From: an uncultured Gemmatimonadota bacterium
GTDB taxonomy: Bacteria; Gemmatimonadota; Gemmatimonadetes; Gemmatimonadales; GWC2-71-9
DNA: 8,521 bases
Reading direction: 5' to 3'
Assembly (NCBI GenBank): GCA_913009915.1
Contig: CAJVYZ010000093.1
Location: 1-8,521 of the forward strand
How positions within the stretch are numbered: position 1 is the first letter of the stretch; the number at the start of each line of letters is the position of its first letter. The notes below the pieces were generated by a model, which was not told where the DNA came from, made no database searches, and saw only the letters and a list, made by a program, of their open reading frames with translations. The position numbers and the translations under genes are program-made. Positions 1 through 5,493 of this stretch are shown here, one piece after another.

Positions 1-56
1 TCATCATGATGATACAGCCGGGACTGTTGAGCTATATTTTCTTTTTTTTTTTTTTT
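1..56 (-). other. Sequencing artefact beyond the left adapter
   Basis: Not genomic. Read on the minus strand, this is what follows the end of the adapter: a run of 15 A (T at 42-56 on the plus strand) and then about 40 bases of low-information sequence. This is the usual result of a read running past the end of a short library molecule on four-colour Illumina chemistry. The right end of the window shows the mirror image. Confidence 0.93.
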
Positions 57-122
57 CAAGCAGAAGACGGCATACGAGATATATCAGTGTGACTGGAGTT
101 CAGACGTGTGCTCTTCCGATCT
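57..122 (-). other. Illumina TruSeq P7/index adapter, untrimmed
   Basis: The 66 bases are an Illumina adapter, seen directly: the P7 flow-cell end is 57-80 (begins CAAGCAGAAGACGG), the 8-base index is 81-88 (ATATCAGT, so ACTGATAT in adapter orientation, which I recall as TruSeq index 25), and the read-primer part is 89-122 (ends GCTCTTCCGATCT). It is an exact reverse complement of 8332-8397. When translated it adds the well-known contaminant peptide RSEEHTSELQSH to the gene at 123-320. Confidence 0.98.
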
Positions 123-320
123 CCCGAACAGCTCAGGAGAATAGAACGGCGACAGATACGGGCCGACGGCATAGTGCGCGCCCTGAAACGCCGCCCAGGT
201 GGAGTAGACGATGAACGCCGACAAACCGAGAAACACCACGCCGGGCGAGGCCCACCAGCGGTCGCGGCGCATGGTCTGGCCGAAGCGAGGCCGAGACAGA
301 GGCACTTCAACGTGCGTCAT
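123..320 (-). CDS. N-terminal part of a conserved membrane protein, probably succinate-dehydrogenase-associated; cut by the adapter
   Basis: Sixty-six genuine codons run from an ATG at 320 to 123, where the adapter begins exactly on a codon boundary. A short basic N-terminus (RPRFGQTMRRDRWW, residues 10-23) is followed by one membrane segment at about residues 27-45 and then the motif GPYLSPFYSPELFG (53-66). From memory, this WASP-membrane-segment-SPFYSPELFG pattern is typical of a membrane protein encoded just before the flavoprotein and iron-sulfur subunits of succinate dehydrogenase in several bacterial phyla, where it may act as or with the membrane anchor. That is recalled knowledge, and the sdhA/B genes would lie outside the contig. 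The start is supported by GGAG 8 bp upstream. It is transcribed divergently from the kinase. The family name is moderately sure; that it is a real gene is quite sure. Confidence 0.72.
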
Positions 321-328
321 GCCTGATT

Positions 329-332
329 CTCC
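329..332 (-). promoter_or_regulatory. Ribosome binding site of the minus-strand membrane protein
   Basis: GGAG on the minus strand lies 8 bases before the ATG at 320. It fixes that start; the next upstream ATG (335, minus) opens only a five-codon out-of-frame reading. Confidence 0.6.
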
Positions 333-428
333 ATGCCGAACGGCGTCGAACGCCGCGGCGTATGGGCTTGGATCTCACCACCCCGAAAGAAGCCGGAGTG
401 GTCTTCGGGAGCCGTGCACTCGATTGCT

Positions 429-457
429 ACTATAGGATAGAACGGCGTGATTGGCCA
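429..457 (-). promoter_or_regulatory. Possible sigma-70-type promoter for the minus-strand membrane protein
   Basis: Read on the minus strand, TGGCCA (452-457, four of six matches to TTGACA) and TATAGT (429-434, five of six matches to TATAAT) are separated by exactly 17 bases. Transcription would start near 422, giving a leader of about 100 bases before the ATG at 320. The match is fair but such pairs also arise by chance. Confidence 0.3.
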
Positions 458-637
458 GAGGGGGGGCGAGGGTCGTTGTTGATCGGTGCTTGCTGATTGC
501 TGATTTGTGAGGTGGAGGCGGTCCCATGCGTACTGCGTACTCGAGAGCCCTGTTCCAACCGGCTTCCGGCCCCCATATTGGTCCAGCTATCGCGCCATGC
601 CCATGGTATCGTTGATCCTCAGTCTTCCAGGGTTTCC

Positions 638-1724
638 GTGGCTGAAAATGAACGCTTGAACGTGGCGCTGGAGGGTTCGCTACCGGATCGTCCGCGAGCT
701 GGGCCGCGGCGGCATGGCCACGGTCTATCTGGCCGAAGACCTGAGGCACCCGCGCCAAGTGGCGGTCAAGGTGCTGCGGCCCGATTTGGCCGCGGCGCTC
801 GGCGGAGACCGATTCCTCCGCGAAATCGAGATCTCCGCCCGGCTGGAACACCCTCACGTCCTCACCCTGATCGACTCCGGCCAGGCCGACGGAATCCTCT
901 ACTACGTCATGCCGTACGTGGAGGGCGAGTCGCTCCGCGCCAGGGTGGAGCGCGAAGGCGCCCTGCCGGTGGACGACGCCGTGCGAATCCTCAAAGAGGT
1001 GGTCGACGCTCTGGCATACGCCCATTCAAAGAGCATCGTCCACCGCGACATCAAACCCGATAACGTGCTGCTGTCGGGCCGCCACGCCGAGGTCACCGAC
1101 TTCGGCGTGGCCAAGGCGTTGAGCGAGGCGGCTCACGAAAGCGACGCCATCACTTCCACCGGCATGGCGCTGGGAACCCCCAGCTACATGGCGCCGGAGC
1201 AGGCCGCGGCCGAGCCGAACGTCGATCACCGGGCCGATATCTACGCCGTCGGCGTCATGGCCTACGAGTTGTTGGCCGGTCGGCCGCCCTTTTCCGGCGC
1301 CACGGCGCAGCAGGTGCTGGCGGCCCACATGACCGAGGTGCCCGACCCGCTCGACAAGCACCGCAGCAACTTGCCGCCCGGGTTGGCCGAGTGCGTCGCC
1401 CGCTGCCTGGAGAAGAATCCGGCCGACCGGTGGCAGAGCGCCGAGGAATTGCTGCGCCGGCTCGAGACCGTGGCGACGGCGTTACTACTGGTGGGCGCAA
1501 TACGAGTCACATCCGGTGCTAGCCCCGTCGCTCAGGCTGGAAGGCCGGCTGGCCGCCGAGGTGGGCGACACCGCCGGAGCCATCCGCGCCTATCAGCACT
1601 ACCTGGCGCTCAGATACGATCCCGACCCCCAGCTGCAACCAGAGGCGGACGAGGTACGGGCCGAGTTGGCGCGGCTGCTGGGGGAGCCGGAGCTGTAAGC
1701 GAGGGCAGCGTCTTTGTGCGGTAG
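638..1724 (+). CDS. Serine/threonine protein kinase (Pkn/PrkC-like), reading frame broken at two places
   Basis: Hanks-type kinase that phosphorylates proteins on Ser/Thr. The motifs are all visible: Gly-rich loop GRGGMATVYLAE (702-737), ATP-binding Lys in VAVKVL (768-770), HRDIKPDN with catalytic Asp at 1047-1049, DFG at 1098-1106, APE at 1191-1199, and the domain ending near RWQSAEELLRRLE. The continuous frame is 660-1724, but it has no normal start before the ATG at 714, which would delete the Gly-rich loop. The expected N-terminus, MAENERLNVALEG, lies in another frame from GTG 638 (AGGG at 629-632) and joins RYRIVRELG if one base near 674-677 is removed. After about 1476 the frame reads R/G/A-rich nonsense, while the true family tail is in another frame and ends at 1698. 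Kinases of this style usually continue into a membrane segment and a long TPR/sensor region, which is absent. It is either a decayed gene or one damaged in assembly. The kinase identity is certain. Confidence 0.88.
1474..1698 (+). pseudogene. C-terminal TPR-like tail of the kinase, displaced into another frame
   Basis: In the frame of the stop at 1696-1698 the translation reads YYWWAQYESHPVLAPSLR (from 1483) and then EVGDTAGAIRAYQHYL and DPDPQLQPEADEVRAELARL. This is the last TPR-like helix pair commonly found at the extreme C-terminus of long Gemmatimonadota-type Ser/Thr kinases (a repeat, then a D-P-E/Q-LQP motif, then a helix ending in ARL). It has no independent ribosome site, and the nearest start codon (GTG 1516) lies inside the repeat. 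I read it as the severed end of the upstream kinase: several hundred codons that normally separate the two parts are gone and the join is out of frame. Confidence 0.65.
1698..1710 (+). repeat. Inverted single copy of the GAGGGCAGC repeat
   Basis: AGCGAGGGCAGCG, directly at the stop codon of the kinase tail, is the exact reverse complement of 13 bases of the tandem array at 2401-2481. It sits next to a GCGGTA hairpin, so both motifs of the 2321-2499 spacer recur here. Confidence 0.5.
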
Positions 1725-1731
1725 ACCGCAC
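1716..1731 (+). other. Short perfect hairpin after the kinase
   Basis: GTGCGG-TAGA-CCGCAC gives a 6-bp stem with a 4-base loop just after the kinase tail. No T run follows, so it is not a classical intrinsic terminator. It contains the GCGGTA core found five times at 2321-2363. A second possible stem in the same spacer is GGCACC (1773-1778) with GGTGCC (1792-1797), loop 13. A weak role in ending or stabilising transcripts is possible but unproven. Confidence 0.35.
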
Positions 1732-1858
1732 TTACCGCGCGACCGCCTTGTTCCAGGGGCTGTGGGGCAGTTGGCACCCCGTGTGCACGTTGGTGCCCCC
1801 GAGCTGGACACTATCCCACCACATCCGGTGTCCTAGTGCCCTGTCACAGCAATCCTCG

Positions 1859-1865
1859 AGGAGGG
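1859..1865 (+). promoter_or_regulatory. Strong Shine-Dalgarno site of the secreted protein
   Basis: AGGAGGG ends 4 bases before the ATG at 1870, a near-ideal match to the 16S anti-SD sequence and the strongest in the window. It supports the start and suggests efficient translation. Confidence 0.8.
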
Positions 1866-1869
1866 AATC

Positions 1870-2319
1870 ATGGCAAATCGCCATATTCGTGGTCTGATTG
1901 CGATCGTCACCATCGTGCTGGCGGCGCTGGCGCTCCCCCGCCAGGCGCAGGCCCAGGACGCTGCCGGCACGGTCTGGAGTCAATTGGAGGCAGTCTACAG
2001 TTGGGCGGACGGTGAGGGATATGCCACCCGCAACTACCTCATCGGCAAGCTGGACGAAGAAGAAACCGACACCTGGACCATGACGCTCTATGGCGGCAAC
2101 GACTACCTCATCATCGGTGCCTGCGACGGCGACTGCGGCGACCTCGATATCACCGTGCTCGACGAATACGACAATACCATCGCTCGCGACACCGAGACCG
2201 ACGACGTCCCCGTGGTCCAACTCGACCTCGAGGAGCAGGGCCGCTACCAGATCCGGGTGAAGATGTACTCCTGCAGCGTGGAGCCGTGCTATTTCGGGTT
2301 GGGGATTTTCTACAAATAA
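1870..2319 (+). CDS. Small secreted protein with a PPC-like beta domain and four cysteines
   Basis: The product is 149 residues. A Sec signal peptide is clear: basic start (NRHIRG), hydrophobic core IAIVTIVLAALAL, and cleavage likely after AQA at residue 28, giving a mature protein of about 121 residues, acidic, in the periplasm or outside. The mature part carries D-W-TMTLYGGNDYLIIGACDGDCGDL (about 68-92), DITVLDEYDN (93-102) and GRYQIRVKMYSCSVEPC (124-140). The alternating strands with TGRYQVRV-like end resemble bacterial pre-peptidase C-terminal (PPC) beta-sandwich domains, here as a stand-alone protein; that is a resemblance judged by eye. Cys85, 89, 135 and 140 are spaced C-x3-C and C-x4-C and probably form two disulfides. 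No catalytic motif is visible. It has its own spacers on both sides, so it is probably transcribed alone. Function unknown. Confidence 0.85.
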   Translation: MANRHIRGLIAIVTIVLAALALPRQAQAQDAAGTVWSQLEAVYSWADGEGYATRNYLIGKLDEEETDTWTMTLYGGNDYLIIGACDGDCGDLDITVLDEYDNTIARDTETDDVPVVQLDLEEQGRYQIRVKMYSCSVEPCYFGLGIFYK

Positions 2320-2320
2320 G

Positions 2321-2363
2321 GGCGGTAAGGCGGTAGAGGCGGTAACGGGCGGTAAAGGCGGTA
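2321..2363 (+). repeat. Five GGCGGTA copies, about 9-10 bp apart
   Basis: GGCGGTA begins at 2321, 2329, 2338, 2348 and 2357, immediately after the stop codon of the secreted protein; spacings are 8, 9, 10 and 9. The near-9-bp period equals that of the tandem array 40 bases downstream. Regular spacing on about one helical turn would suit protein binding, but slipped-strand duplication explains it equally well. Confidence 0.7.
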
Positions 2364-2400
2364 GCTGTTGACAGCGAGGGACGGAGACGAAATCCCTTGG

Positions 2401-2499
2401 GCTGCCCTCGCTGCCCTCGCTGCCCTCGCTGCCCTCGCTGCCCTCGCTGCCCTCGCTGCCCTCGCTGCCCTCGCTGCCCTCGCTGCCGCCGCTGCCGCC
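2401..2499 (+). repeat. Tandem array of GCTGCCCTC: nine perfect units plus two variants
   Basis: Nine exact 9-bp copies fill 2401-2481 and two GCTGCCGCC variants follow at 2482-2499. Because the unit is a multiple of three and has no stop in any frame, it creates false long frames on both strands (AAL, LPS, CPR; EGS, RAA, GQR). CAGCGAGGG at 2372-2380 is the reverse complement of 9 bases of the array and could fold onto it. It lies in the untranslated spacer before the TPR-like gene, about 52 bases upstream of its ribosome site. Units this identical suggest recent slippage, and copy number may differ between cells. Confidence 0.95.
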
Positions 2500-2550
2500 G
2501 CCCTCGCCCTCCCGGACGCATGCTGGTACCATTCGCTGCACTCCCACCAC

Positions 2551-2556
2551 AGGAAG
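2551..2556 (+). promoter_or_regulatory. Ribosome binding site deciding the start of the TPR-like gene
   Basis: AGGAAG lies 4 bases before ATG 2561 but only 1 base before the adjacent GTG 2558, so the ATG is the better start. Confidence 0.55.
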
Positions 2557-2560
2557 CGTG

Positions 2561-3070
2561 ATGTTCACTCCCAAGCCGATCTCCCGGGCTACCGTCGAAG
2601 CGGCCTTCGCCAAGGCGGAGCGCTATCGTCTGCTCAACGAACCGCGCGAGGCGGAGAGCATCAGCCTGGACATCCTCGCCACAACGCCGGGCGACCAACG
2701 AGCGCTGGTGATGCTGCTGTTGTCGATTACCGACCAGTTCAAGGACGATCTCCTCCACAACTTGCGGCGCGCCCAGGCACTCCTCGAGCGGCTCGACGGC
2801 GAATATGCCAGGCACTACTACACCGGCATCATCACCGAGCGCTGGGCCAAGGTGCTCATGGACAACGACATCGCTTGCAAGGATCGCCGGGTACACGATG
2901 GGTTCAAGGAGGCGATGGGCTGGTACGAAAAGGCCGAAGCCGTACGGCCGCCCGACAATGAGGACAGCATCCTTCGATGGAACGCCTGTGGCAGAATCGT
3001 CGAAACACGGTTGGAGGGAATGAGCGGCGAGCACCGGCTGGAAGATCTGGGGATATTGCCAGGGAAATGA
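2561..3070 (+). CDS. Small TPR-like helical protein of unknown function
   Basis: The product is 169 residues from the ATG, with no signal peptide and no membrane segment, so probably cytoplasmic. Residues 12-45 (VEAAFAKAERYRLLNEPREAES...) look like one TPR helix pair: A-x3-A/Y spacing, a turn, then ILATTPGDQRALVMLL. A second helical pair follows at about 62-104 (LLHNLRRAQALLERL, YARHYYTGIITERWAKVL), and FKEAMGWYEKAEAVRPPDNEDSILRWNACGR at about 115-145 is a third. The RPP-x-NEDSILRWN segment recalls small TPR proteins of Gemmatimonadota and Acidobacteriota, from memory. TPR folds bind partner proteins; the partner is not evident. The gene is isolated by the repeat-rich spacer upstream and an ADOP remnant downstream on the opposite strand. 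Confidence 0.82.
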   Translation: MFTPKPISRATVEAAFAKAERYRLLNEPREAESISLDILATTPGDQRALVMLLLSITDQFKDDLLHNLRRAQALLERLDGEYARHYYTGIITERWAKVLMDNDIACKDRRVHDGFKEAMGWYEKAEAVRPPDNEDSILRWNACGRIVETRLEGMSGEHRLEDLGILPGK

Positions 3071-3097
3071 TCGGTCAGTCGACGGACAAGCCCCCCA

Positions 3098-3277
3098 TCA
3101 AGGTGAAGTCGGCACCCGGTCCCCGTTGGCGTAGGGCATCGGCCGGTAGAGTACGCTGCGTACCACCGAGAAGGTGACCCCGTTGGCGCCGATGCCTATC
3201 CCTAAGGTGAGGATGACGACGGCGCTGAACCCGGGGGATCGGCGGAGAAGGCGAAGGGTACTGGCTATCGGGCCCAT
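3098..3277 (-). pseudogene. N-terminal remnant of an ADOP-type FtsX permease
   Basis: On the minus strand, ATG 3277 to TGA 3098 encodes 59 residues: [20 protein letters not shown] (7-26), then [20 protein letters not shown] (27-46) and MPYANGDRV. This is the hallmark start of the MacB/FtsX permeases called ADOP (Acidobacterial duplicated orphan permeases): L-R-SPGFT/S-AV, a membrane helix, GIGAN-x-FSVV, then VLL-RPLPY and the D-R-V end. Complete proteins have about 800 residues; this one stops right after the first helix. GGAG at 3284-3287 stands 6 bases before the ATG, so the start is still usable. The rest is absent from the window, which points to a truncated gene left by rearrangement, or an assembly join near 3100-3115. 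It lies tail-to-tail with the TPR-like gene. Confidence 0.78.
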
Positions 3278-3294
3278 GGAGCGCTCCGACAGCT

Positions 3295-3311
3295 GGGGCA
3301 GCGGGGGCAGC
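3295..3311 (+). repeat. Two degenerate GGGGCAGC units
   Basis: GGGGCAGC-GGGGGCAGC resembles two copies of the GAGGGCAGC unit (reverse complement of the 2401-2481 array) in the next spacer but one. One or two base changes per unit; the likeness may be chance in GC-rich DNA. Confidence 0.35.
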
Positions 3312-3432
3312 TCTCAGTGTCGGGACTCCAGGTTAGATGGAGGAGTGTGGTGCAGGGTTGGAATCGGCTTGCCGTCGGTTTCACTCCACCGCCGGTGTAA
3401 GGATGCTGTTAAATTCCTCCCTGTATCTCACC

Positions 3433-3437
3433 GAGGA
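3433..3437 (+). promoter_or_regulatory. Ribosome binding site deciding the start of the LolA-like gene
   Basis: GAGGA lies 10 bases before ATG 3448. The longer in-frame option from 3337 would put 37 unlikely residues in front of a perfect signal peptide. No convincing promoter could be picked for the operon in the preceding spacer, though TTAAAT at 3409-3414 is a weak -10 candidate. Confidence 0.5.
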
Positions 3438-3447
3438 TCGGCGGTTC

Positions 3448-4221
3448 ATGAAGCTCCTGCGTTGGCCTGTCGGCATCGTCTTCCTGGCGATCCCTGGTCT
3501 CGTTCAGCCCGCGGCATCGCAGGCTCCCTCACTCGAAACCGCCGAAGACATCATCGACTACGTCGACCACATCCTGCGTGGCAACTCCAGCAAGGGCACC
3601 ATCACGATGGACATCGTGACCGAGAACTGGTCTCGCAGTCTCACGATGGAGGTGTGGTCGCTGGGCAAGGAGTACAGCTTGGTCCGGGTGACTGCTCCCA
3701 AGAGCGAGGCGGGCACGGCCACGCTCAAGGTCGGCCAGCAGGTGTGGAACTACCTCCCCCGGGCCGATCGCACCATCAAGATTCCGCCGTCGCTCATGAT
3801 GGGTTCGTGGATGGGATCCCACTTCACCAACGACGATTTGGTGAAGGAGAGCCAATTGATAGAGGACTACCATATCGAAATCAGTTTCGATGGCGAGCGG
3901 GACGGTGAGCCGGTGTGGGAGTTCACGCTGACGCCAAGACCGGAGGCCCCGGTGGTGTGGGGCCAGATCGTAGAGCAGGTGCGCCGGCGGGATGTCATGC
4001 CAACCTGGGCCAAGTACTACGATGAGGATGGCGTGTTGTCGCGCACCCTGATCTTTTCCGAGTTCAAGACGATGGGCGGTAGGTTGGTCCCGTCGGTCAT
4101 GACGATCACCCCTGAGGACAAACCAACGGAAAGCACCATGATCATCTATTCCGACATCGTGTTCGATGTGGGCCTCGACGAAGATTTCTTCTCACTACGC
4201 AATCTCAAGCAGCAGCGCTGA
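3448..4221 (+). CDS. LolA-like periplasmic lipoprotein-sorting protein
   Basis: The product is 257 residues. A Sec signal peptide (MKLLRWPVGIVFLAIPGLV) is cleaved near ASQA, residue 26; there is no lipobox Cys, so the mature protein should be soluble in the periplasm. It belongs to the outer-membrane lipoprotein-sorting family (COG2834, LolA_like). The family block is plain: GTATLKVGQQVWNYLPRADR (89-108), TIKIPPSLMMGSWMGSHFTN (109-128) and DDLVKESQLIEDY (129-141). Such proteins have an incomplete beta-barrel with a greasy cavity that carries a lipid or lipoprotein acyl chain across the periplasm. It opens a five-gene operon: 9 bases separate it from the first permease, so it probably receives cargo from that ABC complex. 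It is longer than classical LolA (about 180-200 residues) and may carry something other than canonical lipoproteins. Confidence 0.9.
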   Translation: MKLLRWPVGIVFLAIPGLVQPAASQAPSLETAEDIIDYVDHILRGNSSKGTITMDIVTENWSRSLTMEVWSLGKEYSLVRVTAPKSEAGTATLKVGQQVWNYLPRADRTIKIPPSLMMGSWMGSHFTNDDLVKESQLIEDYHIEISFDGERDGEPVWEFTLTPRPEAPVVWGQIVEQVRRRDVMPTWAKYYDEDGVLSRTLIFSEFKTMGGRLVPSVMTITPEDKPTESTMIIYSDIVFDVGLDEDFFSLRNLKQQR

Positions 4222-4230
4222 GCCGGCGGA

Positions 4231-5493
4231 ATGCGTGCCATGGTGTGGTGGCGTATCGGATGGCGCAACCTGTGGCGCAGCCGGAAGCGCACGGCCATCA
4301 CCGCCGGTGCCCTGGCCCTCGGATTCCTGTCGGCCACGATCATGGTGGGCTTGTCGCAGGGGATAGTGGCCCAGATGATCGAGAACGGAACCGAACTCGT
4401 CACCGGACAGCTGCAGGTCCATCACGTCAACTACCAGCCGGAACGAAGCCTCTACTCCACCATCGGCGGCCGTGACGGCACCGACGTCGAGGCCCTGATC
4501 GATCTGGTGGCGGCCCGGCCGGGCGTCGAGGCCGCCACTCCTCGGGTGTACGGCGGTGGTCTGGTCAGCTCCGGCTGGGAGACGAACGCCGGCATTCTGA
4601 TGGGAGTCGATCTCGAACGAGAGCCGCAAGTGAGCAGAATGTTAGACGGTCTCACCGCCGGCCGGCTCCCCGAACCCGGCCTGCGGGAAGTGCTCCTCGG
4701 CAGCGAGATGGCCCGCAAGCTCAAAGTCGAACCGGGCGCCGAGCTGGTGTTGGTCGCCGGCGCCGCCGACGGATCCCTGGGGAACGACCGGTACACGCTG
4801 TCCGGTGTTTTCCATACCGGGATGACAGCGCTCGATGCCGGCTACGCCATACTCTCCATCGAAACCCTCCAGGACCTTCTCGTCCTCGACCGCAACCGCA
4901 TTCACGAGGTGGCGGCCTCGATGACCGCGCCCTGGGACGCGCCCGACGCGGCCGCAGCGCTGCAGATGACAGTGAGCCGGCAGGTGCCCGACATCGAAGT
5001 GGAAGACTGGGTGTCGTTCCGGCCGGACCTCGCCGAGTACGCCCAACTGGCCGGGTCGGCCAACTGGATCATCGTGATGGTCGTGTTCGTCATGGCCATC
5101 TTCGGCGTGGCCAACACCATGCTCATGGCCACCTTCGAACGGCGTCACGAATTTGCCCTCATCCGGGCACTGGGATCGGCGCGCTCCGGCATCATCCAGA
5201 CGGTTCTCTACGAGGGCATCGTCCTCGGGGTCGTCTCGCTGATTGCCGGCGCGGTCATCACCATCCCCGTCATGGTGTGGTGGAGCGTGTCGCCGCCCAG
5301 CCTGGCGGCCCTGGTGGGAGATTTTACCATGGCCGGCTCGCTGGTGCAGGCCAACCTCCGGGTGGTGCTGACCTGGCAGACGCCGGTCATGAGCGCCATC
5401 GCGCTGTTCCTGACGGCCATCCTGGCGTCCCTCTACCCGGCGATACGCTCGGCCCGGGTGCCGCCGGCCGATGCTCTGGCGGGGGCGGAATGA
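4231..5493 (+). CDS. FtsX/LolC-E-type ABC transporter permease, first of a pair
   Basis: The product is 420 residues with MacB/LolC topology: a basic cytoplasmic start (WRIGWRNLWRSRKR), TM1 at about 22-42, a periplasmic domain of some 235 residues, and TM2-4 at about 278-300, 326-350 and 385-403. FERRHEFALIRALGSARSGI (302-321) after TM2 is the typical coupling helix that touches the ATPase, and LYPAIRSARVPPADAL closes the protein as in all FtsX-family permeases. GQLQVHH-x-NYQPERSL (59-74) resembles the opening of the periplasmic domain in LolC/E-like proteins. ATG 4231 is taken as start; ATG 4240 has better spacing from GGCGG at 4225-4229 and is possible. Its TGA overlaps the ATG of the second permease by 4 bp, implying translational coupling and a heterodimer. 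It presumably extracts a lipid or lipoprotein from the inner membrane. Confidence 0.92.
   Translation: MRAMVWWRIGWRNLWRSRKRTAITAGALALGFLSATIMVGLSQGIVAQMIENGTELVTGQLQVHHVNYQPERSLYSTIGGRDGTDVEALIDLVAARPGVEAATPRVYGGGLVSSGWETNAGILMGVDLEREPQVSRMLDGLTAGRLPEPGLREVLLGSEMARKLKVEPGAELVLVAGAADGSLGNDRYTLSGVFHTGMTALDAGYAILSIETLQDLLVLDRNRIHEVAASMTAPWDAPDAAAALQMTVSRQVPDIEVEDWVSFRPDLAEYAQLAGSANWIIVMVVFVMAIFGVANTMLMATFERRHEFALIRALGSARSGIIQTVLYEGIVLGVVSLIAGAVITIPVMVWWSVSPPSLAALVGDFTMAGSLVQANLRVVLTWQTPVMSAIALFLTAILASLYPAIRSARVPPADALAGAE

Larger units (their letters stand above)
321..637. other. Divergent intergenic spacer
   Basis: About 317 bases lie between the minus-strand membrane protein and the kinase. 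I see no RNA gene and no credible coding sequence; the open frames that cross it are rich in R, P and G and look like shadows. It holds the ribosome site and possible promoter of the minus-strand gene and a short tandem duplication GCTGATT-GCTGATT at 492-505. Possible start signals of the kinase lie at its right edge. Confidence 0.6.

Noticed and set aside
375..1025. Minus-strand frame of 216 codons opposite the kinase
   Set aside because: Antisense shadow of a GC-rich gene whose plus-strand frame has every kinase motif.
1716..1797. Intrinsic terminator after the kinase
   Set aside because: Two short stems can be drawn but neither is followed by a T run.
2321..2499. CRISPR array
   Set aside because: Repeat units are 7-9 bp with no unique spacers of 30 bases or so, and there are no cas genes.
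1732..2613. Minus-strand frame with a Gly-Ser-Glu repeat
   Set aside because: Same array effect; the remainder is the antisense of the secreted-protein gene, with no ribosome site or family resemblance.
2368..2961. Plus-strand open frame of 197 codons beginning with a long Ala-Ala-Leu run
   Set aside because: It exists only because the 9-bp array has no stops in any frame; beyond the array it runs out of frame through the TPR-like gene.
3121..3188. 11-bp direct repeat CCCCGTTGGCG at 3121-3131 and 3178-3188 as a target-site duplication
   Set aside because: Both copies lie in frame within the ADOP remnant and encode the same Ala-Asn-Gly tripeptide 19 codons apart; coding coincidence is enough.
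5277..5489. N-terminal extension of the second permease
   Set aside because: It overlaps the first permease by 217 bases in another frame and reads like a shadow; ATG 5490 in the ATGA overlap precedes the proper permease start.
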